Origin: Brevibacterium pigmentatum
Lineage (GTDB): Bacteria > Actinomycetota > Actinomycetes > Actinomycetales > Brevibacteriaceae
Assembly (NCBI RefSeq): GCF_011617465.1
Contig: NZ_CP050153.1
Coordinates: 3,720,001 to 3,784,000 of the forward strand
Direction of reading: 5' to 3'
Length of the DNA stretch: 64,000 bases
A program made the position numbers and the translations under genes. The notes beneath the pieces are model-generated. The model did not search any database. It had not been told where the DNA came from and saw nothing but the letters and a program-made list of their open reading frames with translations. Positions 26,325 to 35,525 of the stretch are shown one piece after another. Within the stretch, counting starts at the first letter, position 1. Each line of letters opens with the position of its first letter.

Positions 26325-27059
26325 TCAGCCTGCGTCGGGGACGACGGTGTATTCGAGGACGGGACGTCCGGCCGAACCGTACCGGGGACGCCGCTCGAGC
26401 ATGCCGGCGTCGGCCATGGATTCGAGATAGCGACGAGCGGTGACTCGGGAGACGCCGAGGCCTTCGGCCAACTCGGCCGCGGACTGACCCGGGTTCTCGT
26501 TGAGCAGCTTCTTCACCTCGGCCTGGACCGCATCGGGCACGCCCTTCGCAGTCGCTGCCACGGTGTGGGTGCGCAGAGCCGAGATCGCCTTGTCGACCTC
26601 GGTCTGGGTGACCTCGCCGTCGTTCGAATCCCCGCCGAGGCGGTTGCGGAAGGACGAATATGCCTCGAGTTTGGATTTGAAGACGGGGAAGGTGAAGGGC
26701 TTGATGATGTACTGGGCGACGCCGTAGGACAATGCCTCCTGCACGATCTGCATGTCCCGGGCGGCGGTGACGGCGATGATGTCGACGTCGACGCGCTGGC
26801 CGCGGATGGCGCGACAGACCTGGAGTCCGTGCCCGTCGGGCAGATTCATGTCGAGGAGGACGAGGTGGATGCCGGAGGAATCGAGGCCGTAGATCTGCCC
26901 CGTGAGAGCAGCCATCGCCTGAGTCGCATTCTTCGCCACCCCTGCGACGTGATAGCCGTCGATGCGGTCGATGTACTTCGCGTGAGCACGGGCGGCGACC
27001 ACCTCATCCTCGACGACGAGCACACCGATGCTCGATTCAGGCACAGTTGAGTCCGACAT
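26325..27059 (-). CDS. CitB/DcuR-type response regulator
   Basis: 244 residues. The receiver domain (about 10-130) has acidic residues VVEDE (17-19), phosphoacceptor Asp 70 in LVLLDMNLPDG and Lys 120 in YIIKPF. The C-terminal helix-turn-helix (about 190-225, SAAELAEGLGVSRVTARRYLESM) is the type found in regulators of C4-dicarboxylate or citrate uptake. It is 55 bases downstream of its sensor kinase on the same strand. No transporter of that type is next to it, so the target genes are unknown. The ribosome site at 27059 is weak. Confidence 0.9.
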   Translation of the reverse strand: MSDSTVPESSIGVLVVEDEVVAARAHAKYIDRIDGYHVAGVAKNATQAMAALTGQIYGLDSSGIHLVLLDMNLPDGHGLQVCRAIRGQRVDVDIIAVTAARDMQIVQEALSYGVAQYIIKPFTFPVFKSKLEAYSSFRNRLGGDSNDGEVTQTEVDKAISALRTHTVAATAKGVPDAVQAEVKKLLNENPGQSAAELAEGLGVSRVTARRYLESMADAGMLERRPRYGSAGRPVLEYTVVPDAG

Positions 27060-27114
27060 GCCGCCAGTCTATCTGCACCCGTTTGACAGCGTGCCTGATC
27101 GTGTTGCAGTCCCG

Positions 27115-29001
27115 TCACATCGAGCTGTGGCCAGATTGACCTGCACCGGCCGAGTCCGGCAGCCATACCGTGAGCACCGCACCCTTGAATCGGTCGCAGT
27201 CCTCTCCACGGCCCTGCACGTCGACGGCTCCCCCGAGGCGGCGGATCGCCTGCACGACCAGGGACAGCCCGACCCCGCGGGTGCCCGTCTGCTGGCGCCC
27301 CTGCCCCTGGTCGGTCTCGACACCGTCGTGCTTCGTCGACCAGCCGCGTTCGAAAATCGCGTCGAGGTACTCCTCATCGATGCCCGGACCGTCGTCGCTG
27401 ACTTCGATCATGAATCCGCCGGGACCGCCGGAACCGGAGAGCTCGACATGGACCCTCTTGTCTTCGGACAGAACATCCTGCCTGCTCAGAGCGTCGAAGG
27501 CATTGTCGACGAGGTTGCCGAGGATCGTGGCGAGGTCGCGATCATCTCCGCCGAGGTTGCCCGTGAGGTCCGCGGTGTCCACCGTCATCTCGATGCCCGC
27601 CTCGGCGGCTTGGGAGATCTTGGACAGCAGCAGGGCCGAGAGGACGGGGTGGTCGAAGGTCATCGACCCGTCCCCGTTGACCCGGTTGAGATCGTCGATG
27701 TCCTTGGCCGCGAAGTCGATGGCCTCGTCGACGTGCCCGGTCTCGAGCAGGGACACGACCATGTGCAGCCGGTTCGCGTATTCGTGGGTCTGCGCGCGCA
27801 GGGAATCGGAGAAGGACCGCACGGAGACGAGCTCGCCGGAGAGTTCGGCCAGCTCCGTGTGATCGCGCATGGTCACGACCCACGTATCGCTGGCCGCCTC
27901 GGTGGGCTGCTGATTGACGACGAGGACGCGGTCGTCGGTGTAGTGGATCTCGTCGCGGGCCCACCGGCCGGACGCGAGCAGATCGTGCAGCGCCTCGGGC
28001 AGGTCGAGTTCGCGCAGCGGCATCTCCTCCGCCGAGGTGGGGCCCGGGTCCGCGTCGTCACCGGCGGGAGGCATGCCCAGCAGTTCCCGGGCCTCGGTGT
28101 TGATGAGCACGATCCCGCGGGCTCGGTCGACGAGCAGCAGACCTTCGGAGACCGCCGTGAGCACGGAGGAGTAGAAGTCGAGCATGCTGCGCAGCTCGTC
28201 GGCGCCGTAGTCGCCGGTGACCCGGCGCAGGCCTCGCGATGTCACCCACGACGAGCCGATGCCGAGGATGAGGGTGAGCACGGCGATGCCGATGAGCCAT
28301 TTGCCCTGTGCCATGAATCCCTCGCGGACCGAATCGGCGGAGCTGCCGACGATGACGGCGCCGACGACCGTGTCGGACCTCATTCCGTCGACGCCGACGT
28401 GTTCGGCGTAGACCGGGGTGACGACGTACATGGTGCCGTCGGCCGGGCCTCCGTCGTTGATGAAGCGCACCGTCGACTTGCCCTCCTGCAGGGCCTGTCC
28501 GTCGACGGCCTGGGCCAGCTGATCGATGGAGTCCTCGGGGATCTTCCCGGAATCCGCCGAGGCGGTCTTCGCTTCCAGCGCCTGCTGGCGTCCGGGAGAG
28601 CCCAGGGTCGGCGGGGTGAGCAGGAAGTCGATGGGCACGACCGCGGCGATGTCGAAGCCGTATTGGCTGATGACGTTGTTGAGAAGCGTCTGGACATCGT
28701 CGCGGGATTCGGTGTCGAAGTAGTCGTCTTGGCCGACCTCACCGGTGCCGACGAGGCCGAGCGACATCGAGATGTTGTCCGCGGCCGACCGCAGCAGGTC
28801 CTGTTCGCGTTTCGTGTTCAGCTGGGAGAGCTGGAGGTAGAGCAGACTCGTCGTGAGCACCATGATGCCCACGAGCATGATCGAGTTCGCGAACATGATC
28901 CGCCCGGCCGCGCTGAGGCGGACCCACCGACTCAGGCGGCCCACCGGTCCGGCGGGCCCCTTCGACAGTACGGAACGCTTCTTCTTCGGCATGGAAACCA
29001 T
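27115..29001 (-). CDS. CitA/DcuS-type sensor histidine kinase
   Basis: 628 residues. Two membrane segments (about 35-60 and 230-250) flank an extracytoplasmic PAS-like sensor; a cytoplasmic PAS domain follows (about 270-370). The H-box QTHEYANRLHMVVSLLETG (His near 404) is the SpoOB-type of the CitA/DcuS family. The N-box LGNLVDNAFDAL and G-box DDGPGID are intact. It senses an external ligand, usually citrate, malate or fumarate in relatives, and phosphorylates the adjacent regulator. Start at 29001 follows GGGTGG; MPKKKRS at 28992 is an alternative. Confidence 0.9.
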   Translation of the reverse strand: MVSMPKKKRSVLSKGPAGPVGRLSRWVRLSAAGRIMFANSIMLVGIMVLTTSLLYLQLSQLNTKREQDLLRSAADNISMSLGLVGTGEVGQDDYFDTESRDDVQTLLNNVISQYGFDIAAVVPIDFLLTPPTLGSPGRQQALEAKTASADSGKIPEDSIDQLAQAVDGQALQEGKSTVRFINDGGPADGTMYVVTPVYAEHVGVDGMRSDTVVGAVIVGSSADSVREGFMAQGKWLIGIAVLTLILGIGSSWVTSRGLRRVTGDYGADELRSMLDFYSSVLTAVSEGLLLVDRARGIVLINTEARELLGMPPAGDDADPGPTSAEEMPLRELDLPEALHDLLASGRWARDEIHYTDDRVLVVNQQPTEAASDTWVVTMRDHTELAELSGELVSVRSFSDSLRAQTHEYANRLHMVVSLLETGHVDEAIDFAAKDIDDLNRVNGDGSMTFDHPVLSALLLSKISQAAEAGIEMTVDTADLTGNLGGDDRDLATILGNLVDNAFDALSRQDVLSEDKRVHVELSGSGGPGGFMIEVSDDGPGIDEEYLDAIFERGWSTKHDGVETDQGQGRQQTGTRGVGLSLVVQAIRRLGGAVDVQGRGEDCDRFKGAVLTVWLPDSAGAGQSGHSSM

Positions 29002-29098
29002 TGTGCCACCCGGTCGAGCGCCCTCTGCCGGTTCACCCGGCGGGGTCAGAGCGCCGAGTCAGCCTGCCTGGTTAGCCTGCTTGGTCAGGCTGCCGGGT

Positions 29099-30943
29099 TC
29101 AGAGAGCCAGACTGATGGGCCCGGCGGGGACCGCAGAGCATACGAGCACTTCGTCGCTCTCGACTCGGGTGGCCGGTTCGATCGGGTAGAGCACGGATCC
29201 GGCGGCCAGGGACACCGAGCAGGTTCCGCAGGATCCGCCTCGGCAGGAGCTCGGTGACCGGAATCCGCGCGCTTCCAGGGATTCGAGCAGGGTTCCTTCC
29301 TGCGGTTGCCAGACGAAGCTCGTTCCCGAGTTCTCCAGGGTCACCTCGGCGGGGGAACAGGCGGCGATGGCCTCGCTCATTCCCGTGTTCGGGGAGGCGA
29401 AAGTCTCCTGGTGGACGGCGGGAACGCCGGCCTCATCGGCGGCGGCGAGCACGGCCGCGGTGAAGTCGCGGGGTCCGCAGACCATGACGTTGTCGCAGCC
29501 GGCCACCCAGTCGACGAGGTCCCGGTGTCCGGGTCGGCCTGCCGTCGCGGTGTCACGGTGGTGGGTCTCGACGGGGACGGCGCCCGAGTGGGCTCGGTCC
29601 TGCAGTCGGTTCCACAGGCACGCGGTGCGGTGGTCGCGGTCGACATGGAAGAGTCGGATCCGATCGGTGGCGGGCAGGTCGCCCAGACCGTTGCTGCGCA
29701 GCAGTCCGAGGCTCGGAGTGATGCCGATGCCCGCGGTGATCAGCGCCGTTGTGCCGCCGAAGACCCGGGAGGCGGTCATCGTTCCGTGCGGGCCGGAGGT
29801 GAGGATCCGCTGTCCCTCTTCCAATGAGGCCACAGCCCGGGAGCCCTTGCCCTGGGTGCGCACGGCGATGCGGACGATGTCGTCCTCGACGTCGGTGATC
29901 GTATAGGTCCGCCAGAACGGTGCGCCGAGGTCGAGGTGGACGCGCAGGTTCGTGCCCGGTTCGTCGAACTCGCGGATCCAGCCGAGGTCGTCGCGCAGGG
30001 ACACCTCGACAATGTCGTTGCAGATCTGCTGACGCCCGACGACGGTCATGAGGCGCGGCGTGCGCGCGACCTTGACGAGTTCGCGCGGGGCTGGGCCTTC
30101 GACGGTGATCTCGTCGCCGGCTCTGACATCGCCGGTCTCGAGGATCTGCCCGTAGATTCCGCAGTGCAGATGCCCGCAGGCGGAGTTGAGCAGCCGCGGC
30201 ACATTGACGTCGACCTCGGTGGTGGTCGGATTGACGGTGGTCGCCGGGCAGCGTTCGATCGTCGAGCGGATTGCCAGGCGCACCCCGCCGAGGCGGATGA
30301 TCGAACCGATGAGCGCGAATTCCTCGAACGGCGCGAGTCCCTCGACGAGGACATTGCCGCGGAACCTCAGCGGATCGAGTTCATCGTTATCAGTGCCGAG
30401 GGCTGCCCGTCCTTCGTCCGTCTCGGCGATCGCGGCGACCGTGGCGGGGTTGATGAGCGAGATCCCCGAGCGCTGCGAGTCGAACATCCCCTGATCGGCG
30501 ACGGCCAGGCAGCGCGGGAATGTACCCTGAGGGGGTATGCGCTCAGAGAGGAAGCTCGCCGAGGCGGCTCTGCCCTGATCATCGCCCGTGGAGAAGGTCG
30601 TCGACTCCCCCGTCGGAGCCGTCAGGGTCACGGTCGCGGAGTCATGGTCGGCCGCCTCGACGGTGGAGTTCCGATCATCAGGACCGGACTCAATCGCGGA
30701 TTCGGTGTCGGTCGCCTCGGGGAGGGTTGCTGCTACCTGCCATTTCTGCAGGTCGGTGTCGTTCTTGAGCACGGTGAAGGCGGAGTACGAGTGCCAGGCG
30801 TCGGCGGGGACGTCGAGGCTGCCGTTGGTGAACGCCGCGATCCGGTCGCCGCGGATTCCGCGGTCCCTGACCACCCGAGCCTCGGTGAGCTCCTCGGCGG
30901 GGAATCCCTTGACCGGGAACCGGAACAGTCTGGCAGCACGCAT
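29099..30943 (-). CDS. MOSC domain / flavoreductase / [2Fe-2S] ferredoxin fusion
   Basis: 614 residues in three parts. An N-terminal MOSC barrel and MOSC domain (about 1-290, start RLFRFPVKGFPAEELTEARVVRDRGIRGDR) is followed by an FNR-like FAD/NAD domain (about 300-500, with NLRVHLDLGAPFWRTYTI and TAGIGITPSLGLL). The C-terminal plant-type ferredoxin has CRGGSCGTC and a later Cys (VLVCSAV). MOSC domains act in molybdenum-cofactor sulfur transfer or in reducing N-hydroxylated compounds; a self-contained electron chain from NAD(P)H fits the latter. It is divergent from csoR. A Ser/Thr/Asp-rich insertion interrupts the N-terminal part (about 75-120), and its DNA holds a second CsoR-like palindrome. 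Confidence 0.85.
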   Translation of the reverse strand: MRAARLFRFPVKGFPAEELTEARVVRDRGIRGDRIAAFTNGSLDVPADAWHSYSAFTVLKNDTDLQKWQVAATLPEATDTESAIESGPDDRNSTVEAADHDSATVTLTAPTGESTTFSTGDDQGRAASASFLSERIPPQGTFPRCLAVADQGMFDSQRSGISLINPATVAAIAETDEGRAALGTDNDELDPLRFRGNVLVEGLAPFEEFALIGSIIRLGGVRLAIRSTIERCPATTVNPTTTEVDVNVPRLLNSACGHLHCGIYGQILETGDVRAGDEITVEGPAPRELVKVARTPRLMTVVGRQQICNDIVEVSLRDDLGWIREFDEPGTNLRVHLDLGAPFWRTYTITDVEDDIVRIAVRTQGKGSRAVASLEEGQRILTSGPHGTMTASRVFGGTTALITAGIGITPSLGLLRSNGLGDLPATDRIRLFHVDRDHRTACLWNRLQDRAHSGAVPVETHHRDTATAGRPGHRDLVDWVAGCDNVMVCGPRDFTAAVLAAADEAGVPAVHQETFASPNTGMSEAIAACSPAEVTLENSGTSFVWQPQEGTLLESLEARGFRSPSSCRGGSCGTCSVSLAAGSVLYPIEPATRVESDEVLVCSAVPAGPISLAL

Positions 30944-31020
30944 ACCTTCGATTGTAGGAGCCGGGCGACACGGAAGGGTCGGGGTGAGAGCAAACGCACA
31001 GCCACCTCGGCGAGGGTCGA

Positions 31021-31057
31021 TCTTGATTCATACCCCATAGGGGTATACAGTGTGACC
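31021..31057 (+). promoter_or_regulatory. csoR promoter with CsoR-type operator; leaderless start
   Basis: Palindrome ATACCCCATAGGGGTAT at 31030-31046 has the C-tract/G-tract form of CsoR operators. A -10-like TATACA (31044-31049) overlaps its right arm, and TCTTGA (31021-31026) lies 17 bases before it. Transcription should begin about at the A of the csoR ATG (31058), which has no Shine-Dalgarno, so the mRNA is probably leaderless. Confidence 0.75.
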
Positions 31058-31351
31058 ATGACTGAGCAACATGGATACACCCCGCAGAAGGACGCTCTCA
31101 CGCGGAGGATGAAGCGGATCGAAGGTCAGGTCCGCGGCATCGGGAAGATGATCGATGACGATAAATACTGCATCGACATCCTCACCCAGGTCTCCGCCGC
31201 GACAGCCGCGCTGCACGCGGTCTCCATCAACCTCCTCGAAGAGCACATCGCTCACTGCGTGGTCGACGCCGCCGGGTCCGGCGACGAAGAGGAAGCGCGG
31301 AAGAAGGTCGAGGAGGCATCAGCCGCCATCTCCCGACTCATCAAGAGCTGA
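31058..31351 (+). CDS. csoR: Copper-sensing repressor CsoR
   Basis: 97 residues, all-helical DUF156 protein. The copper ligands are in place: Cys 38 (KYCIDIL), His 63 (EEHIAHC) and Cys 67, the Cys-His-Cys set of CsoR rather than the variant sets of nickel or formaldehyde sensors. KRIEGQVRGIGKMI is the family signature. Cu(I) binding releases it from DNA and switches on copper export. It heads csoR-copZ-copA and has an operator overlapping its own promoter, so it is autoregulated. Start at 31058 leaves no ribosome site. Confidence 0.93.
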   Translation: MTEQHGYTPQKDALTRRMKRIEGQVRGIGKMIDDDKYCIDILTQVSAATAALHAVSINLLEEHIAHCVVDAAGSGDEEEARKKVEEASAAISRLIKS

Positions 31352-31438
31352 GCCGGACGGCCGCGTCCGCCCGTTCGGGGTGCGACGACGCCTGAGGCCC
31401 GGACATCGGGACACTTTCACAGCTGATAGGAGAGCACG

Positions 31439-31651
31439 ATGACGACCACCACCATCACCGTTTCGGGAATGACCTGCGGACACTGCGAAGCCGCGGTCAA
31501 GGAAGAGCTCGGCGCACTTGCGGGCGTCTCGGACGTCGCGGTCGACCTCAACGCCGGGGGCGATTCCCCGGTGACGATCACCTCGTCGAACGAACTCGAC
31601 GATGCGGCGATCCGTGCCGCCGTCGATGAGGCCGGCTACGAGGTGAAGTGA
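31439..31651 (+). CDS. copZ: Copper chaperone, heavy-metal-associated domain
   Basis: 70 residues, one ferredoxin-like HMA domain with the metal site MTCGHC (Cys 13 and 16). It carries Cu(I) in the cytoplasm to the exporter CopA. GGAGAG lies a few bases before the ATG. Its TGA overlaps the ATG of copA (TGATG), so chaperone and pump are translationally coupled. Typical length and context; confident. Confidence 0.93.
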   Translation: MTTTTITVSGMTCGHCEAAVKEELGALAGVSDVAVDLNAGGDSPVTITSSNELDDAAIRAAVDEAGYEVK

Positions 31652-33996
31652 TGCCCCGCGAGCTCGAGCTCGACATCACGGGCATGACCTGTGCGTCGTG
31701 TTCGGCCCGGATCGAGAAGAAGCTCACCCGCCTCGACGGGGTCACCGCGGAGGTCAACCTGCCGCTGGAGACCGCGCATGTGATCATCGATTCCGAGCTC
31801 AGCGACGACGACATCACCGCCGCCGTCGAGAAGGCCGGCTACAGCGCCACGGTGCGCAGCCCCGGCGGAGGCGGCGACGGCCCCGAGATCGTCGACTACG
31901 ATCCCCGCCATCTGCGGCCGCGCTTCATCGGCTCACTCATCCTGGCGGTGCCGATCGTCGCGATCTCGATGGTCATGAGCTGGCACTTCACCGGCTGGCA
32001 GTGGATCGTCGCGATCCTCGCCCTGCCCGTCGTCACGTGGGGTGCGTGGCCGTTCCATTCGGCGGCGTTCAAGGCCGCGCGCGGTGGGTCGACGACCATG
32101 GACACCCTGGTCAGCGTCGGCATCACCGTCGCGAGCCTGTACTCCTACTTCACGCTGGGCCGGGCCGTCGCCGATGGCCATGGCTGGGCGATCCCGGGCG
32201 ATTACCACGTGTGGTTCGAGGCGGCCGCGGCGATCACGGTGTTCCTGCTCATCGGCAAGCTCACCGAAGATCGGGCGAAGAACCGGGCGACGGCCGCGCT
32301 CAAGGCACTCCTCGACCTCGGCGCGAAGTCCGCGACCGTGCTGCGCGAGGGTGCCAGCACGGATGGAGTTGGCGCGGAGGGGGCTGCAGCTGATGCCGCT
32401 CCCGCGAGCGCGGGCCGTGTCGAAGTGCAGGTGCCGATCGACGAGTTGGTCGTCGGCGATGTCTTCCTCGTCCGCCCCGGCGAGAAGATCGCCACCGACG
32501 GTGAGGTGCTGACCGGTCATTCGGCCATCGACGAGGCGATGCTCACCGGCGAATCCGTGCCGGTCGAGGTCGCTCCCGGCGATTCCGTCACCGGGGCCAC
32601 GATCAACACCTCCGGCGTGCTCGGGGTCCGTGCCACCCGAGTGGGTGCGGATACGACGCTGGCGGCCATGGCCGATCTCGTCTCTCGTGCACAGAACGGC
32701 AAGCCCGCCGTGCAGCGGCTGGCCGACCGGATCTCCGCGGTGTTCGTGCCGATCGTCTTCGGCATCGCCGTCGTCACCCTGCTCATCTGGGGCTTCGTCA
32801 CCGGCGATTGGGCGGCTGGACTGCATGCCGCTCTCACCGTGCTCATCATCGCCTGTCCATGTGCCCTGGGCCTGGCTACGCCGACGGCTCTCGCGGTCTC
32901 GTCCGGGCGCGGATCCCGACTGGGCATCCTCGTCTCCGGGCCCGAGGCGCTCGAGTCGACGCGGTCGATCGACACGGTCGTCCTCGACAAGACCGGCACG
33001 CTGACCACCGGCGTGATGAGCCTGACCGGAACCGAGTTGTCCCCTGCGGACTTCGATGTCCTGGCCCGACTGGAATCGCGCAGCGAACATCCGATCGCCC
33101 GCGCCATCGTCGCAGCCGCCCCCGAGATCGTCGGGGCGGGTTCGGCGGGAGCTGCGGCTGGGACTGTCCCGACTGGAACCGTCCCGGCTGAGCCCGATTC
33201 GATGGGATCGGTCGAGGAATCGGCCAGGGCCGCCTCGGCGGGGTCGATGGAAGCGTCGGTGGAGTCATCGGTCACGGAATTCGACAACATCGCCGGCGGC
33301 GGACTGCGGGCCACGATCGACGGCGCCGAGGTGCTCGCCGGTCGCCCGGACCTGCTCCGGGAGCGCGGAATCGCGGTCGACTATGCGGCCGATTCGGTTC
33401 CGCGTGGGGCCACGATCGTCGCGTTGGCGATCGACGGGCGCTTCCACGGTCTGAGCTTCGTCTCCGATGAGGCCAAGCCGACGGCCAAGGCTGCGATCGC
33501 CGAACTGCATTCGCTGGGGCTGAGCACCGTGCTGCTGACCGGGGACAATGCCCAGGCCGCCGAGGTGGTCGCCGAGGCTCTCGGGATCACCGAGGTCCGT
33601 GCGGATGTCCGCCCGGAAGGCAAGGTCTCCGTGGTGAGCGAACTGCAGGAGCAGGGCCGGGCCGTGGCCATGGTCGGCGACGGGGTCAATGACGCCGCCG
33701 CTCTGGCCGGTGCGGATCTCGGCATTGCGATGGGGTCGGGCACTGATGCGGCGATGGCGGCCTCGGACGTCACCATGGTCAGGTCCGATCCGCAGCAGAT
33801 TCCGCAGGCGATCAGGCTCTCACGCCGGACCTTGGGGCTGATCAAGGGCAACCTGTTCTGGGCCTTCGCCTACAACACTGCGGCGATCCCGATCGCGGCA
33901 TTCGGACTGCTCGATCCGATGATCGCCGGTGCTGCAATGGCGTTCTCGTCGGTGTTCGTCATCCTCAACAGCCTCCGGCTGCTGCGCTTCAAGTAG
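31651..33996 (+). CDS. copA: Copper-exporting P1B-type ATPase
   Basis: 781 residues from ATG at 31651 (GTG at 31648 is possible). One N-terminal HMA domain (MTCASC, Cys 14 and 17), eight membrane helices, CPC in the sixth helix (near 401), phosphorylation motif DKTGT (Asp near 446), SEHP (near 480) and GDGVND (near 675). It pumps Cu(I) out of the cell. Two low-complexity insertions are unusual: Ala/Gly-rich in the actuator domain (about 233-255), and an Ala/Ser/Pro/Thr-rich stretch of about 50 residues in the nucleotide domain (about 493-543), rich in GTVP and SVEES pieces. Confidence 0.95.
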   Translation: MPRELELDITGMTCASCSARIEKKLTRLDGVTAEVNLPLETAHVIIDSELSDDDITAAVEKAGYSATVRSPGGGGDGPEIVDYDPRHLRPRFIGSLILAVPIVAISMVMSWHFTGWQWIVAILALPVVTWGAWPFHSAAFKAARGGSTTMDTLVSVGITVASLYSYFTLGRAVADGHGWAIPGDYHVWFEAAAAITVFLLIGKLTEDRAKNRATAALKALLDLGAKSATVLREGASTDGVGAEGAAADAAPASAGRVEVQVPIDELVVGDVFLVRPGEKIATDGEVLTGHSAIDEAMLTGESVPVEVAPGDSVTGATINTSGVLGVRATRVGADTTLAAMADLVSRAQNGKPAVQRLADRISAVFVPIVFGIAVVTLLIWGFVTGDWAAGLHAALTVLIIACPCALGLATPTALAVSSGRGSRLGILVSGPEALESTRSIDTVVLDKTGTLTTGVMSLTGTELSPADFDVLARLESRSEHPIARAIVAAAPEIVGAGSAGAAAGTVPTGTVPAEPDSMGSVEESARAASAGSMEASVESSVTEFDNIAGGGLRATIDGAEVLAGRPDLLRERGIAVDYAADSVPRGATIVALAIDGRFHGLSFVSDEAKPTAKAAIAELHSLGLSTVLLTGDNAQAAEVVAEALGITEVRADVRPEGKVSVVSELQEQGRAVAMVGDGVNDAAALAGADLGIAMGSGTDAAMAASDVTMVRSDPQQIPQAIRLSRRTLGLIKGNLFWAFAYNTAAIPIAAFGLLDPMIAGAAMAFSSVFVILNSLRLLRFK

Positions 33997-34081
33997 CTGC
34001 GGTGCGAACGGCGGGGCTGGTCGGCTTCCCGCGCAGACCACACGACTGGCTCTCCCCTCGACCGCGAGAATCCCTCATGAC

Positions 34082-34123
34082 AAGCGCCATAACTCCCTGC
34101 TCCTGCAGGGCGTTATGGCGCTT
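34082..34123. terminator. Strong terminator after copA
   Basis: Arms AAGCGCCATAAC-CCCTGC and GCAGGG-GTTATGGCGCTT with one internal mismatch and a four-base loop. It lies between copA and the convergent small membrane protein gene and probably serves both. Confidence 0.85.
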
Positions 34124-34220
34124 TCGGTGTCTGATGCCTCAGCAGCTGTAGGAAATGACAGTCACGCGAGGTTATGCGAGCAACGAGCTGTCTCGCATGC
34201 GAAGCACGCGGTAGGGCGAC

Positions 34221-34502
34221 TCAGCGCATGACGGGGTAGGACTGGTTCTGGTTCTGCGTGTCTTTGCGCATCACCCAGTTGAGGTAGCTCGTGAAACCCG
34301 ACACCAGCACAAATGCCGCTCCGGCATAGATGAATGCGTAACCGAAGGCACGGCCGTCCTGCCACGCTCGGGTGACGATGATCGCGAGGACGAGGGTGAC
34401 GATTGCGCAGACGGCACCGACCTTGAGCGCGTCCTTGTAGGACACCGTGCTGGTGGGCTTGCCGCCTGTGGACTTCTTCTTCGGGGTGTTCGTGGGCGCC
34501 AT
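34221..34502 (-). CDS. Small two-TM membrane protein
   Basis: 93 residues. A basic N-terminus (MAPTNTPKKKSTGGK) is followed by two membrane helices, AVCAIVTLVLAIIVT (about 29-43) and FGYAFIYAGAAFVLVSGF (about 53-70), and a short charged tail ending SYPVMR. I do not recognise the family. The start is ATG at 34502, since the frame continues far upstream without any sensible sequence. Convergent with copA and divergent from the lipoprotein operon. Confidence 0.75.
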   Translation of the reverse strand: MAPTNTPKKKSTGGKPTSTVSYKDALKVGAVCAIVTLVLAIIVTRAWQDGRAFGYAFIYAGAAFVLVSGFTSYLNWVMRKDTQNQNQSYPVMR

Positions 34503-34763
34503 GCCCGCCATTCTACCGGTCAGACCTGAGAGCCAACCCATCCTGTGGCCGAGATCAAGTCGTGGACTGCCCCACCTGGAAGCTCGATCCCCTCGGCACC
34601 GTGGTGGCCGTGCCTGACCGTCCATCCCCACGACACCGAGGTGGCCACAAGAAGCCTTGAACCCAACGGAGAACGCGGCGACCAGCCGATCCGGGGCCGG
34701 CCCAGACCCGCCTGCGCCGATGATCAGGTGGACTACAGGCTCCGAACAGGCAAAAATGAGGGT

Positions 34764-35525
34764 GTGCCAGTCACCGTCAGACGCGCCTCCGGGGAGGCGC
34801 TGTGCTCTTTTCACTCCAGCCAGGCCCCGCCTGGCCGTGAGCCATGCGCAGACGCATCGGCCCCGACGGCAACCTCTACGGGCACCACAGCAGTCGGACC
34901 AAGCCCCCTCGACAATCCCCACTCGACATCCCTCCGTCGCACCCTCCGCACCTTCACGGCGCTCCTCCTTGCGGCAGTCATGACGTTCACCGTCACAGCG
35001 TGCGGACCCGATCGCGGCCTCAAGGTCTCGCCCGAGGGCAACCCCTCCCCCTCGCTCTTCGCCCCCAACACCGAGGCCGCCGGCGAGCCGAACGAGCCGT
35101 TCTCGCTCGACGAGGTCCGCAAGGCCATCGAATCGTCGTCGGGCAACGCGGTCACCGGCAGCGCCACGGAGACGGCCGAGGTCATCGCCGATTGCAAGGA
35201 CTGCCTGAAGTTCTCGTCGCCGTTCCTCAGCGGCGAACAGAAGTTCCAGCTGGTCACGGTGGCCAACCCCAAGCAGCGGGATGAGACCATCGCCGGCGCG
35301 GTCGTCAGCGAACACAGGGGCGAGCCCCGCCTCGAACTCATCGCCACCGGCAATCAACTCAAGGTCGATCCCGGCAGAAATGGGACACTGGTGGTGCAGG
35401 AGGCCATGTTCGCCGACGGGGACAAAGCATGCTGCCCATCCGGCTGGTCGGTGCAGGTGTATCGCCTGCACGACGGTAGGTTTGAACCAGGTCAACGCTT
35501 CACGCGGCTTAATGGAGAAACGTAA
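34764..35525 (+). CDS. Lipoprotein preceding a two-component system
   Basis: A secreted lipoprotein: signal TFTALLLAAVMTFTVTAC with the lipobox Cys around residue 80 from the assigned GTG at 34764. The start is uncertain, because the family should begin just before SLRRTLRTF (about 34935), where no ATG/GTG/TTG fits, so the real start may be an unusual codon. The mature part (about 170 residues) carries SLDEVRKAIESSSG, a CKDC pair and later ACC. The stop codon TAA shares a base with the ATG of the response regulator (TAATG), so it is coupled to the kinase system. It may be an extracytoplasmic modulator of the sensor; function unknown. Confidence 0.7.
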   Translation: MPVTVRRASGEALCSFHSSQAPPGREPCADASAPTATSTGTTAVGPSPLDNPHSTSLRRTLRTFTALLLAAVMTFTVTACGPDRGLKVSPEGNPSPSLFAPNTEAAGEPNEPFSLDEVRKAIESSSGNAVTGSATETAEVIADCKDCLKFSSPFLSGEQKFQLVTVANPKQRDETIAGAVVSEHRGEPRLELIATGNQLKVDPGRNGTLVVQEAMFADGDKACCPSGWSVQVYRLHDGRFEPGQRFTRLNGET

